From: Coprinopsis marcescibilis
Lineage: Eukaryota; Basidiomycota; Agaricomycetes; Agaricales; Psathyrellaceae
Assembly (NCBI GenBank): GCA_004369085.1
Contig: ML210149.1
Span: 124,001-188,000 of the forward strand
Length of the DNA stretch: 64,000 nucleotides
Direction of reading: 5' to 3'
This document shows, in pieces, positions 12,629 through 23,515 of the stretch. The position numbers and the translations under genes were made by a program. The first letter of the stretch is position 1. Each line of letters begins with the position of its first letter. Below the pieces are notes generated by a model that was given only the letters and a program-made list of their open reading frames with translations, did not search any database and was not told the DNA's origin.

Positions 12629-13562
12629 AGCCCGCTATCTTGTATCGAAACCTCTGAAACCGAATTAAAAGAATGGAAGTTATTGAGAATATGGTGCCCG
12701 CCACAAAGAAGGAGTCGTAGGGAGGGAGGAGGAGGAGGAGAGGGAGGAGGAAGAATAAAACCTGTGTTAGGAGAATGCCACCACGCAATGTAAGTGGGAA
12801 ACAATAGTGCTATGGTAACCGACTGCCGGCCTTCTTTACGATCAAAATCAAGTCTTCAACGTTCTGGATTCGAGTCTATAAGTTCGCTGCCTTTCAAATC
12901 AATCATTGGTACGTATGTTTCACTTGAAAACAGCATCTCTCGCCCAAACGTGAGGAAGACGGTGCTTCTGGAGCGCTCATTCACAGCAAAGGAATAAGTG
13001 TCAGCCTTCTAGATCAGCCAAAGGCGAACCAGTGCCAAGGGGGTGCATGTTTTTGTGTTGGCGTTGGTCCAGGTGGACAACATAAGGTCAAAGGGCCTAG
13101 ACCGCGTCGTTGTTGTCCATCTGCTATGGGAACTGCGAACGGAACGACATCTGATCAAATCCCGGGCGGTATGACATGACCGGCCGCTGCATCAGTTCTC
13201 CTCGTCGACCAGTGCCGTTTCATCTTTTATATTGACCAAAGATTGACCTACGAACGTTCTAGCTCTGGTCAGGGTTAAGAATAGCTTACCTTACTCTGTG
13301 CCAAACGGATCAGAAATAAAGGGTCCATGGAACGACAGGTTCAAGCTCAAGCCATTCCATGGCGATCATCGGCAAGAGAAGAAACATTGTAACAATACAA
13401 AATATGAGTGGTTGTGCAGGGAAAAAAATTGTTCTTGAATGCAAAAGGGAACTCGACTCGAACGAAGGGTAGATCGGTATCTATTCAAGGCAAAGTTGAG
13501 GGTCCAGGGCCCAATTGAGTACGCGCCACGCAGGCCTATGTCAGGGCCCTAACACATCAGGG
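12629..13562. other. noxA upstream region
   Basis: About 930 bp without a credible gene. It serves as the noxA promoter and the 3' flank of the SPIN90-like gene. It contains a purine-rich tract at 12720-12754 that is pyrimidine-rich in the sense of noxA. Nothing else was recognised. Confidence 0.5.
12720..12754 (-). promoter_or_regulatory. CT-rich tract upstream of noxA
   Basis: On the minus strand this is an almost pure CCT/CTC run ending about 90 nt before the noxA ATG. Fungal promoters often have CT-rich blocks just upstream of the transcription start, so this is a plausible core-promoter element. It could equally be simple-sequence expansion. Confidence 0.4.
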
Positions 13563-16009
13563 CTACGAACCTGATGGCGTTTTCAGGGATTTGGAGAGTG
13601 GACTGGGTTCTGATGACTTTATCGGATACATCGTTACCCCGTTGTGAATAGTCGGAATCGCTGGCGGTTTCCGTCGCTTGGGAGGAGCAGGGGGCGGTCT
13701 TCGGGTGAGCCGTGGTTGTCCTAGAACGTTATCTTCTATGTTTCTGGGCAACGAAGAACTCGCTGGTACATAACCTAAGGTTTGATGACGAACAGGGGCT
13801 CGGAGGTGAGGTAGCAGACGTGCTTCTCCAACGGCAGAACTCCCGGAACTCGATGAGCCGGAGCCAGAGGAAGATATATCACTGGAAACATATGCTGAGG
13901 AGCTCCTTCGCTGCGGCACTGCGGGTGGGGAAGTTTTCGATGACGACGATGACAGCGGCACAGACGACAAACTGATCGTACTAGCGTTAGGATGTCTCAC
14001 TTGATCCAGCGGTGAACGGGGTATTGGCGGGGGTCGCGAAGATTCTGGGCGCGCGCCTAGGTTCTCGACGCTCTTGCTAAACTTCATATTCCGTAACTTG
14101 GATGTGGGGTTCGGTAAGTGATGGGTGGTCGCGAGGGACACGGTGCTAAAGTTTCCAGGAGGGCTAAACATCTCGCTCTGGGGGCTGGACGGGGGGTTTA
14201 CAAGGGACGCCGGCGGCTGGCTAGCTTTCAGCTGCACACACCAATCCCCGGAAAGGCACCGTTCGACGAGTCGCCTTGTGGTGACGGTCACGTCGCGGAC
14301 AGAGGCATGGCTTATTAATGATTCAAGCAAAGCCATAATCTGGGGTCGCTTGTACGGGGTGGTTCGAAGTTGGGTCTTCGTCAGGAGGGGATGGAGAACA
14401 CGGAGATACGTATGACGCAGCTGCAAACAGATGAGCAAAACTGGTAATAAATAAATAAAACATGACAACTCACCGATTCGTTACCGTCGTCTAGGTTAGA
14501 CAGTTCTCGCAAGAAGACGTCCACGAGCACACATAGATCGTTCGTGTAGAAATATTCAGCCAGTTCTCTCGTCGTAAAAAGGATGTAGAGCAACTTGAGG
14601 ATAAGCAACGCCATACAAAAGTCTTCGGGGGTATGCTCTACAAAGATGAATCCATTGAGCAGGGCGCAAGAATGGTCCGTCCAGATAAGATGACGTACTC
14701 GCGCGGTTAAGCATGAATATCATGTTTTCCCCAAAGGTCTGGCTCATGGATGCGCGCCGCAGAAGAATCCGAATTACACGATTTCTAGGTTCCTCGGGTT
14801 TCGCAGGTTTCTTCCCATCAGTATCTAACCCTGCAACCATAAACTGCTCATTCAGTGCAACCTACGCCAAGTCAGTGACTGAAGCCGCGGAAGATCAGAA
14901 AAGGCTTACAATAAGTTTAATCACAGAATAATTAAATGCATCGTCCTGCATATATCTCGTCTGTTCGACAAGATCAAACAAATAGTCTACAAATGCATCG
15001 TCGAAAATTCCTGATCATAAAGATGATCAGCGTTTTGAGCATCCAAGATTACACAACAACGGACTCACGTAACTCTTGCACAGACAATTTCTGCACCCTA
15101 CACACCTCATACAGCAATTTAACACCCAAGCTCCGAAGCTTAACCTCGATGGGTACAGGAACGTTTCCGGTGAAGACTGAATTTCTATTCCCTGCCCCAC
15201 CAAAAAAAGTGTCTTCGGTGTCCGGATCGATCTCGACGAGGATGTGGTCCATTAGCAGAGGCATTAACGGGTGCCAACGCTTCTGGTTTCGAAGGGCTTC
15301 CACTCTTCTACAGCCGTGGAAGTACAATGTGTTGAAAAAAATGAACAACGAATGGGGATCTGTGGTCTACAGCACGACGACGTTAGTGAGACGTTTAGGC
15401 CAATGCGAGGCATCCATACCTTTAGTGCATCCTCAACTATGTTCTCGCACATCCTCTCAGAGTGGAATTGAAACAATTCAGAATCAAGAAGCAAGCCGAA
15501 GGCATGTTCCAGCTGCAAAGGGCTCTGTAAATATTGCTCTGCAAGACTTGAGCAACAGTCCCATAAACAAAAGCGGTAATCGGTACCATGGTATGTCGCA
15601 CAGAGCGTCAGAAAACGACGCAAAGTCGAATCAAGGAGGGACAGGGTCGGTTCATCTTCGTTCAAGACTCTCAAAATGTCCTCGAGCTCTAGAAATCTAT
15701 AAACTTGATTGTCCTAGGTGGAAACACATGGTACGTACCTGACCAGAACTGCTGGGCCGTCTGAATGACATAGACGATGCCGAGGTGGTCCTCCATGACA
15801 AGGGCCTGCATTGATAGTGAATGCTTGTGAACCATCTCGGCTGACGCCCATAGATTGGGCTGGACGAGGGAGATAGACCCAGAAATCCAATTCGCAATGT
15901 GGTTTTCCGCTTTGCAGGATTGCTCCTCGATTGCTCCCATGCCATCAATGGAGGTTACCGCATAATAAGAGCAAATATTGTCGTCCTTGGCAGTGTGCAC
16001 GACAGTCAT
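13563..16009 (-). CDS. SPIN90/Ldb17/Dip1-family Arp2/3 activator
   Basis: Several exons. The first starts MTVVHTAKDDNICSYYA at 16009. Helical-repeat (armadillo-like, leucine-rich) segments follow: FLELEDILRVLNEDEPTLSLL, VPVPIEVKLRSLGVKLLYEV, VALNEQFMVAG and FGENMIFMLNRA. Next come the family signature FYTNDLCVLVDVFLRELSNLDDGN (split here to keep it readable) and LRHTYLRVLHPLL. The last exon encodes a ~250-residue Ser/Pro-rich tail with SH3-ligand-like clusters such as RRPPPAPPKRRKPPAIP. Dip1 in fission yeast and mammalian SPIN90 activate Arp2/3 without a pre-existing filament and seed linear actin filaments at endocytic patches; yeast Ldb17 acts at the same sites. The long proline tail suggests binding to SH3 proteins of the endocytic coat. 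The family call rests on the central signature and is firm; exon borders are approximate. Confidence 0.88.
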
Positions 16010-16317
16010 AGTCGGAGGGTTTGCGCACGCTTCGGAGGGAGAAGAGACAAAAGCAAGTGCTATTCGCTACACTATAAGTACTCTACAATGTGGAAAACTT
16101 TCTGGTGTGCAGTGGTACTTCTAAGCTGTTAATCACTTGAACCCCATCTTAGCATCAGACCGGAGCGGATACTATAACTATGATGATCCCAATCTCCAAA
16201 AGTAAATCATAATCTTCTATATGCTAAATCGGTGTCTTCGATGAAGGGGTGACACAGCCAGCTGCTACTGCGGTTAGTGTCCACCGGTACCAAGAGCAAT
16301 CGGATTGGGGCACCTTC
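16010..16317. other. Short intergenic region
   Basis: About 300 bp between the start of the SPIN90-like gene and the stop of the PNP gene, both on the minus strand. No gene or clear motif is seen; it should contain the SPIN90-like promoter. Confidence 0.5.
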
Positions 16318-17520
16318 TTAAACATTGAGCTGCCTGAGTTCGACGATTTGCCCAACCAACCCTTTCATAACCTCGGCCTTCTCTTTTCCAATTGTCAGCA
16401 CATCCGCATGCGAAACTACTTCCACCTCAGGAGCTTCCACTCTTTGTCCGGCAAGCTGAATCAGCGAGTGAGTTGACGCCCTGTTCGTAGAGAAAATCAG
16501 GGTAAACGTACCTCGGCCTTGACCTCAGCTCTGATGCTCCTATACTGGTCGGGGATAACCACAAAGTTTGTAACCAAGCTCATGACCATGACGTTTAATC
16601 CCTCTTCTCGACCTGCTAAAACTTCTGGGATCGTGCTCATACCCACAACATCAGCTCCAGCGTTACGAAGGAACCTTCCTTCAGCAGGGGTCTCGTAGGT
16701 CGGACCGCTGACCCACGCGTATGTTCCCTCTGCAAGGGCCGAGTCGTCCAAGTTTAACTTATTGGCTGCAAGGAAGGCGAGTCTTCGCAGTTCGAACGAA
16801 TAAGCGTCAGATAGGGGCAAAAACCGCAGGTGGTTGGGAGATCTCTGCGGCCCAAGAAGTGGATTCATTCCTGTAAGGTTGGGAAGGGCGATATGATCAT
16901 GGATTATGACAACTGTCAAGGGGGTCAGCTCGTGCCACGTTGTCGACTGAGCATTTGCCTACTTGTGCCAACAGGGATCGATGGATTCAGCGATCCAGCA
17001 GCGTTGGTTACTAATACATTGTCAGGCCAAGATCCGGTAAATTCAACGTTCCCCACTCACTGATAAGGTCCTTGACTCCGAGTTGTGCCATTACACGAAC
17101 AGGGAAGACGACACTTGACATGGAGTGTCCTTCGTAGGGATGGAACTGAACGTGATGCGACTTGAATATCCAACCCCTAGCAGCCAAGTAGAGGAAGGCA
17201 TACCCGTCCCAGCATCGCTACTACAGGAACACCATTCCCTGAGCCAAGTCGCCCAAACGCGAGTGCACTCTTGTGGCCAGGAACTGCGGCGGAGCATCAG
17301 CACGAGTCATGTACGACATAGCCTACACACCTGTACTATTGCTGAATCCTGGAATTGTCCCATACGGAATGATAACAGTATCCCTCAGATCTTCAACAAG
17401 ACCACTCAGACCAGATCCGCAGATGATTCCAAGCTGTGGATTCTGCAGGTCCTTGGGGAGACCAGCATGGATTGCGGCGATGGTTGGAACATAATTGGGA
17501 CTGATGTCGTCGTTGCCCAT
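16318..17520 (-). CDS. PNP1: Purine nucleoside phosphorylase
   Basis: A multi-exon gene starting MGNDDISPNYVPTIAA. The phosphate-binding loop is LGIICGSGLSGLVEDL. Next are VPGHKSALAFGRLGSGNGVPVV and the GRFHPYEGHSM segment, with the conserved catalytic histidine after GRF. The purine-binding parts are VTNAAGSLNPS, DHIALPNLTGMNPLLG, the glutamate in WVSGPTYETPAEGRFLR, the nucleoside-binding MSTIPEVLAGR and the Asn in MSLVTN. It ends LVGQIVELRQLNV. It cleaves inosine and guanosine with phosphate to base and ribose-1-phosphate in purine salvage (trimeric, animal/yeast type). Two early exons are 190 and 80 nt (17520-17331 and 17283-17204). All key residues are present. Confidence 0.94.
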
Positions 17521-19052
17521 GATGTCAGTGGTTCTTGAGATATTTAGAATAGCTTGTGCGGTGATAAGGGTAGAGGAAAGCGGAAGACAGATGAACATCC
17601 ATATCACCCATGTGGACGCTGTACCTTGACGTACCACCGGCATGGGCTTGCCAACTGATAAGACGTACCCGGAGATATCCGATAGTCTTTCTCACGGTTG
17701 CGGTGCCGCATGTTTGGCCGTGCTGCAGCCCCGCGTCGGGGTTCGCCACTACAGTCTGTGGCCAGTGCGCGGGGGAAACTGCTTCGAACTCATCCAGAAC
17801 CTTTCTGTCTGCCTAGGAGCCTGAACTCCGAGGTCATGGCTCATATGTAGAGCCCATATCTACTGGATGGGCTCCCAATTTAACTGGACAAAATCGTCCA
17901 CGGAGTTCATGAGGTACAACCTCAAGTACGCCCGCCGCCGTACCGTCACCACTGTCGGTACCGCAGCCTTCCCAGTTTTCAATTGAAAACTCGTATTCTG
18001 ATTCTCCGGCGGATTTCTCCTCGAGCTCCACCTCTTCGTGGGCTTCCACTTTGACTCAAACCTTCCAAATGGCACCGTGGTCAATTCAAATCGCGAAGCC
18101 TCGCAAGCCAAGTTCATCTGACTGGCTGAAAGTTTGTCGTTCGGTCTTTCCTCCGACTGGCTGGCACTTTTCCTCTGGCTCTCGACCTAGCCGATATCCA
18201 TCTATTCGCCGCCGTTTGTACACGAGCACGATGCACACTGGACCCTGTGGCTAACCAAGCCCCAAACGCTTCTGGACTTGAGGCTTCGTCAACCAACGGA
18301 GCTTCCAAACCTCCTGATTAAATGAATGGTGATTCCGAATACCGCCCATTTCGCCCTCTGTGAAGGTTTCAATGTGATATATTCCCGGAGTTATCCGTCT
18401 TTCTTATGTGAACGCTAACGAGATAAACGCCCTCTGACTGAACTCAATCTGTTACCCAATATTCAGACTACCTTTTCCACGAGTCTTATGACGTTGTGTG
18501 GCTTGGGTTGTGGCGTTTTCCAAAGGATTTCTGCTCGGATTATTTTGAATGCCCGGCGAAGGCGCGCAAGGCATTGTTTCTCTCAGGCATGTCTTCACAG
18601 AAGGAAGAAAACGCGTAACCCTCCACCGGATCCAAGTCACAGCAACACCCATCGCCACTCTATGAATATCATGACCGGGTAGACGAAGGCTCAGATTCAG
18701 ACAAGCAAGATCTACGATACACAAGTGCATAAAAACAGGTATTATGTCATAGGATGGGTATGACAAGGTGGACTATGAGAAAGAATATGCGAATAGGGTA
18801 GATTGAAACTGAATGCGTGAAACGAAATGGCCGTAAGTAGATTAGACGTGGTGGTAATTTTAGCAGGAACCAAGGCATTACACCACGTAGGTAGACGAAT
18901 CGCAACGAAAGCAACAGATATTTGATACAACGGCGTAGAAAGAATGGGTAAGATCGACAGCGAAAGTCCCGACAACAACCAACCGACTAGAACCCAGGAA
19001 GAGAAGATATGACAAGAAGGCAAGTAAGATGAATGAAATGTTAGAATTGCGA
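17521..19052. other. Gene-poor interval between PNP1 and the Zn2Cys6 gene
   Basis: About 1.5 kb. Overlapping minus-strand open frames of 60-85 codons near 17.83-18.31 kb are acidic or basic in alternate frames, share no motif with a known family and could not be joined into a longer reading frame. I call no gene. The proximal part should be the PNP1 promoter. Confidence 0.4.
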
Positions 19053-22000
19053 TCATCGCTCTGGGAATGGCTGTGGGTCTATGGGCGCTGTCAGTAAACT
19101 ATATTTCCCCAGAGGGAAGGAAACGAAACTCACTGTAGATGCTGTAATGCTCTGGCATATAGATTTGAGGACTCAGAGGTTGATGCGAAGCATGGCTGGA
19201 GTCGTGTATGTTCCCGTACGCCTGTCCCAGCTGGGGGAAAGTGGAGTAATCGTTCCAAAATTGTGGGTATCGACTGGAGGTCGTCTGAGCGTTGTGATCG
19301 GTGCTCGACGGCAGACGGCTAGACGGCCCGGGTGCCCTGTCGTCCCCGAATCCGGTGCTGTACAACTGTGGAAGGACAGAGGTTGACAGTGGGGTATGGT
19401 TGTTGAAAGAATGATGGGAATGGAAATCCTCGGAGTGCCATCGGTAGTTTGTAGGTGATGTCGCACTTACAGGGCTCAGTGCTGACGTATGCGAAGGATT
19501 GCTCGGTGTGTGCGGTGCGTAGAGGCTGGCGTTCGGGTAGATATAATTTGTCCCGACTTCGCCGATCCGCGTTGAGTGAAGGTTGTTTGGTTGACCGTTG
19601 AGGTAACGAGTGGTGCTGAGATGATCTGAGTCGTCCAATGGTTGTGCAGCGGTTCGCTTTTGGCGTGCAGAAGAGGCTTGGGAGATATATTCGGAACCTT
19701 GAAGATTGACCTTGGCACCCCGAAGCAACTGAAGTGCGCGTGCAGCGCTCGGCCAAACTGTCTCAATCATCTCCAATGCATCCATGCACTTCTTAAGTCC
19801 GAGAGAGGCTTGAGGATCAGATGGGTATGTTGAAACTGTAAAACGTAGGAAGAACGCTGTTCAGCTCAATTCGCCGAACCGAAGTATTAGAAGCACTTAC
19901 GAATGGTGATGTGCATGATACTAGCAGTAAAAAGGTAGTAGCAAAGGAATACGGAGCAACGGTTAAGTGGATATTTCTCCGCATAGGCAGTTACTGGAAG
20001 AAACGGCGTTTAAATCAATCGTCGCGTGACAAAGAAGCAATACATACTCGTGGCAGTAATGTGGTTCGCTGCACCAGCACAGAGTTCGTAGCTTTTGGAG
20101 GCAATTGCCAGAGCTTCTGGATCCTCGGAATCGTCAGCTTTTTGTTTGGCGTGACAAACGCTTCGGATGCTAGGAAGTTTTTCGTCAGAACGTGTCGAAT
20201 CCCATTCGGACAGTTTTACTCACAAGGGCCGGTGAAGCAAGAGAACGGCACACCAATACTGCATGTGCAAGGTTAGGATATGGGGTAGTGGCGTTTGCTT
20301 GTTAGGAGCGTTGGAGTCGTAGCGGAGCTGTTCAGGCAGTTCCAGATACCACTTATCCAAAAGGCCTTCCAGAACAAGAGACTCGGCATGCCGACTGGAA
20401 ACAGGCCGGACTGCATATATTGCTTGGACGATTGTACTCAAGATGCCAGCTAAATTGTTGCATTAGTGGAGACTCCATGAACGTTGAAGGCATACTTACA
20501 GAGAGTTGAAGACGCGTTAAAGCAGGATATCTTATAAGATGGTGTCGCATTGGTGTCTCCATGGGCTTTGCTATGCCATAGCTCAAGCTCCTCGGGCTAA
20601 ATACGTCACGTCAGACTAGTGAAGGATAGTCTCCGGAGAATCAACTTACGTCCTCTTCGCTAGGCAACGGTGTGTCGAAATCACGTTCAAAGATCATCAG
20701 GGGTCTACCTGTATGTCTCTGTCAACATTAGGCATCCCCAAGGAGACTACAGCTGGCTTACCGATGTAGGTGGAAATATATTTGTCCATAACCACACATG
20801 CGTACCAAATCCGCTTGCGCTCCTGGAGCTCCCAGTCGTTGAAGAGTCGACCACCAAGGCCAACTCGTGCCCAACCCTCGGCGCTTCTGTGCATCCCAAG
20901 GTCTTGAGCCATTCGAATTCCCATCCCGATATAAGTCCAAGCCTGTGCCATAGCACCGATTCCCACCTCTCGATATCCCAGGAGGAGCAGTGCTTGACAT
21001 GTTGACGGCCGGGAGCTCGAATATGTCTTGTCCAGGATGATTTTTGCCTTGTCCAGATACTCATCACCCGCAGACCACATAAGAGTTGGATCTGGAGGCA
21101 AGGGCGTGGTCTCGTCGTAACGAGCCGCAAGCGAAAACATGGTAAACAGCAAAAGAGCCGGTATTCTTTGACGACGACGGTTGGCCCCCATCATTCCGTC
21201 AGCTTCGGGTCTGGTGAGAGACCTTTGATGACTAGGTGAGGTTCAGAGGAGGCTTTGCTGGGGGAAAGGAAAGACTTGCCTATTTTTGTATGCGTCAAAG
21301 AAGGAGCGTTTGTGAATAACAGGGAATGCGGAGTGAATGAAGCGGAAGTAGAGGTCGAGCAAACGCTGCTGAACGTGGTCTGGAGGCAACTGACGCGAAA
21401 ACTCGTCATCTTCCGGAATCGAGCTGGCAACCGGGCCAGTTGGCGGCCAAACTCGTGCCTTTGGGAATCGCCTGTTGAAAAAATCAAGCCAATAGTTCAG
21501 TAACTTGGTCCTTTCGCTGCAAATGAAAGCGTTGAACTGACCAAATTCCTCCTTCGTTTCGTCCGTCTACGCGCTCGTTGTCGTTAAGGATATGTAGTCC
21601 ACTGACTTTACCGTGGTACCGCACTTGCTCGTCTTCATTGAGGCTGAGCTGGCCCACGGCTCCAGCCAAGTCATCCTCGCTCTCAGAGCTGAGACTATCC
21701 ACGCTTGAGCTTCTCCTATCCCCAACAATTGGATTGACGGGACTCAACGAAGAGTATGTGTGGGAGTATCCACGCCCACGCCTTCTAGCAGAATTTGGGC
21801 CGAGGACCAAGGACGCTGCGGACGCGTTGGTCGACGAGGGATACTGTTGGCCATCGGGCGAGAAATCATGGTCACCTATCCTTCGTCTTTGCCGGCGAGC
21901 GGGCGACTGGTTCTCGTCGCTCGAGTGCGCATCAGAAGGTCCAGAATGAGAAGGGTCAATGCGCAGAGGAGAACGCAGCTGTTGTGCTGCCTCTGCCCGT

Positions 22001-23515
22001 TGTTCCTCGCGACTTCCTGTGGCGTTCTGACCACTGTCACTGGAAGTTTCCGTTTCAACTCCGGCGACCTTGTTTAGCATCGCAACAACACGATCCTGCC
22101 ATTCATTTGACGGACTGGAATGAATCAAGTCAAAACGGAAAGTCAATGTCAGTGGAAATTCGGCTTACTGAGTAGATGTGAGATCAATCTTGCCAGATGC
22201 ATCTTTGGGAGTAGACGAAGAGTCTGAATTAGAGGACCCTCCGTTTGGCCCGCGGGATTTGGATCCTGGATTAACATCGCGTTTTCGTCCTTTGACACCA
22301 TAGGGCGAATTGTCAACTCGGTTAATAATCTCCTTTCCAAGGGGATCCTAGAATTAAAGGGTTAACAAATTATCCGGAAAAATCCTCCGCTCAAGGACAG
22401 AAGAAAGAGGAATAGTCTGGTCATCCGGCTGGGATCATTCAGTCGGGGCGGCCCATGCAAAGTTCTAACCCAAATAAGTCCGAGAAATTTGGTGAACCGT
22501 ACCTTTGACATGTCCTCGAGAAGAGACCGAGCTCGAGGGTCCTTGGTCGCCAGCATAATGCCCACAAGGGCCTCCGTTTGGTGAAGGCGAGCCTCGATAG
22601 CGTCGATGTATCCTTTAGGCGGCCCGCGCTTCCGGGAGGGCCCAAGGAAGGTGCAAGCTAAGGAAAAGAACATTGCGTGAGTAGTGGCTCGTCGAAGGAC
22701 ATAAAATTCCATGGAGACAAATTCAATAGAGCGTCAGGTGCTCGCAAAACGCGCAATCTCCTCCTCAGCCACTACTCCAGTGTTCGGAATTCAAGCTGGA
22801 ATGCGCGAAGAGCTATTGATGATCGAGACTTACGGGTTCCTAGCATGATACAACTCTTGCACGGTTCATTAGAACTAGACCTCTCGCATTTGCATTTGGA
22901 CTTGCGACACTGGTCACAGGCTGAACAAGTTAATATTCGGTCTGATTGTGGCGGTAGATAATTGGCTAGCGTACCTTTGCTACTGCGCCGCCTCACTGCT
23001 TTGTCGTTGGAGTGCCCACCAGATCCCCCAAAGGCACTTGGATGCAGTCCATCCCCCGCCAAATCGGCAATGTCAGATGCATTGTCGTACTCGTCGCTGT
23101 AGGACATTGGAGGTCGATTATGTTCGTCGGAGTGGCTGTTATTGTGGCCGTTAATGAGGCGTGGGTTGAAATTGATATTCTGTCGCGAGGATAGATGATG
23201 AGGTATGACAGAAGTTGGCCAGGACTGTTCAGCAACAACGTCGTAAGGGCCAGAGTCCGAACCAAAGCGATAAAGAGGCTGAGGAGGGAGACAAGATGGG
23301 GATTCGGATGGATTACGAGACTGGGGAACAGAGCCGTGAGACACGACTGCATGAGGATTGAACTTGAACTGGTAATGTTGCAGCGAAGGTGGGCCCGGAG
23401 ACAAATCGGGTGAAGAAGAAGCCTCTGTCTTAACGGGCACCTGATGATGCCCATTGAGGTGAGGAATCTCTAAGAAATGAGAAACATTCGGGCTTGCAAT
23501 TGTTCCCATGGCCAT
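19053..23515 (-). CDS. Zn2Cys6 transcription factor with fungal_trans domain
   Basis: Residues ~210-260 hold the binuclear zinc cluster ACDQCRKSKCKCERSSSNEP followed by CKSCIMLG, then TACTFLGPSRKRGPPKGY and IDAIEARLHQTEALVGIML, a linker/dimerisation helix. The fungal-specific regulatory domain follows with RLLDLYFRFIHSAFPVIHKRS, LFTMFSLAARYDE, CQALLLLGYREVGIG, GIRMAQDLGMHRS, RKRIWYACVVMDKYIS and YIGRPLMIFERDFDTPLP. The tail is Ser/Pro/His-rich and appears to finish in a short exon reading NPQPFPER at 19053. Target genes are unknown; similar agaricomycete proteins are sometimes labelled xlnR-like, but I see no basis for a specific pathway. The start at 23515 (MAMGTIAS) is the first ATG; the frame stays open upstream to 23578 without an ATG. 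Confidence 0.88.

Noticed and set aside
12868..12890. tRNA-like T-arm string (GGATTCGAGTC)
   Set aside because: No matching acceptor, D or anticodon arms nearby; no tRNA found anywhere in the window.
17834..18310. Overlapping small frames upstream of PNP1
   Set aside because: No consistent spliced model, no motif and no conserved start.
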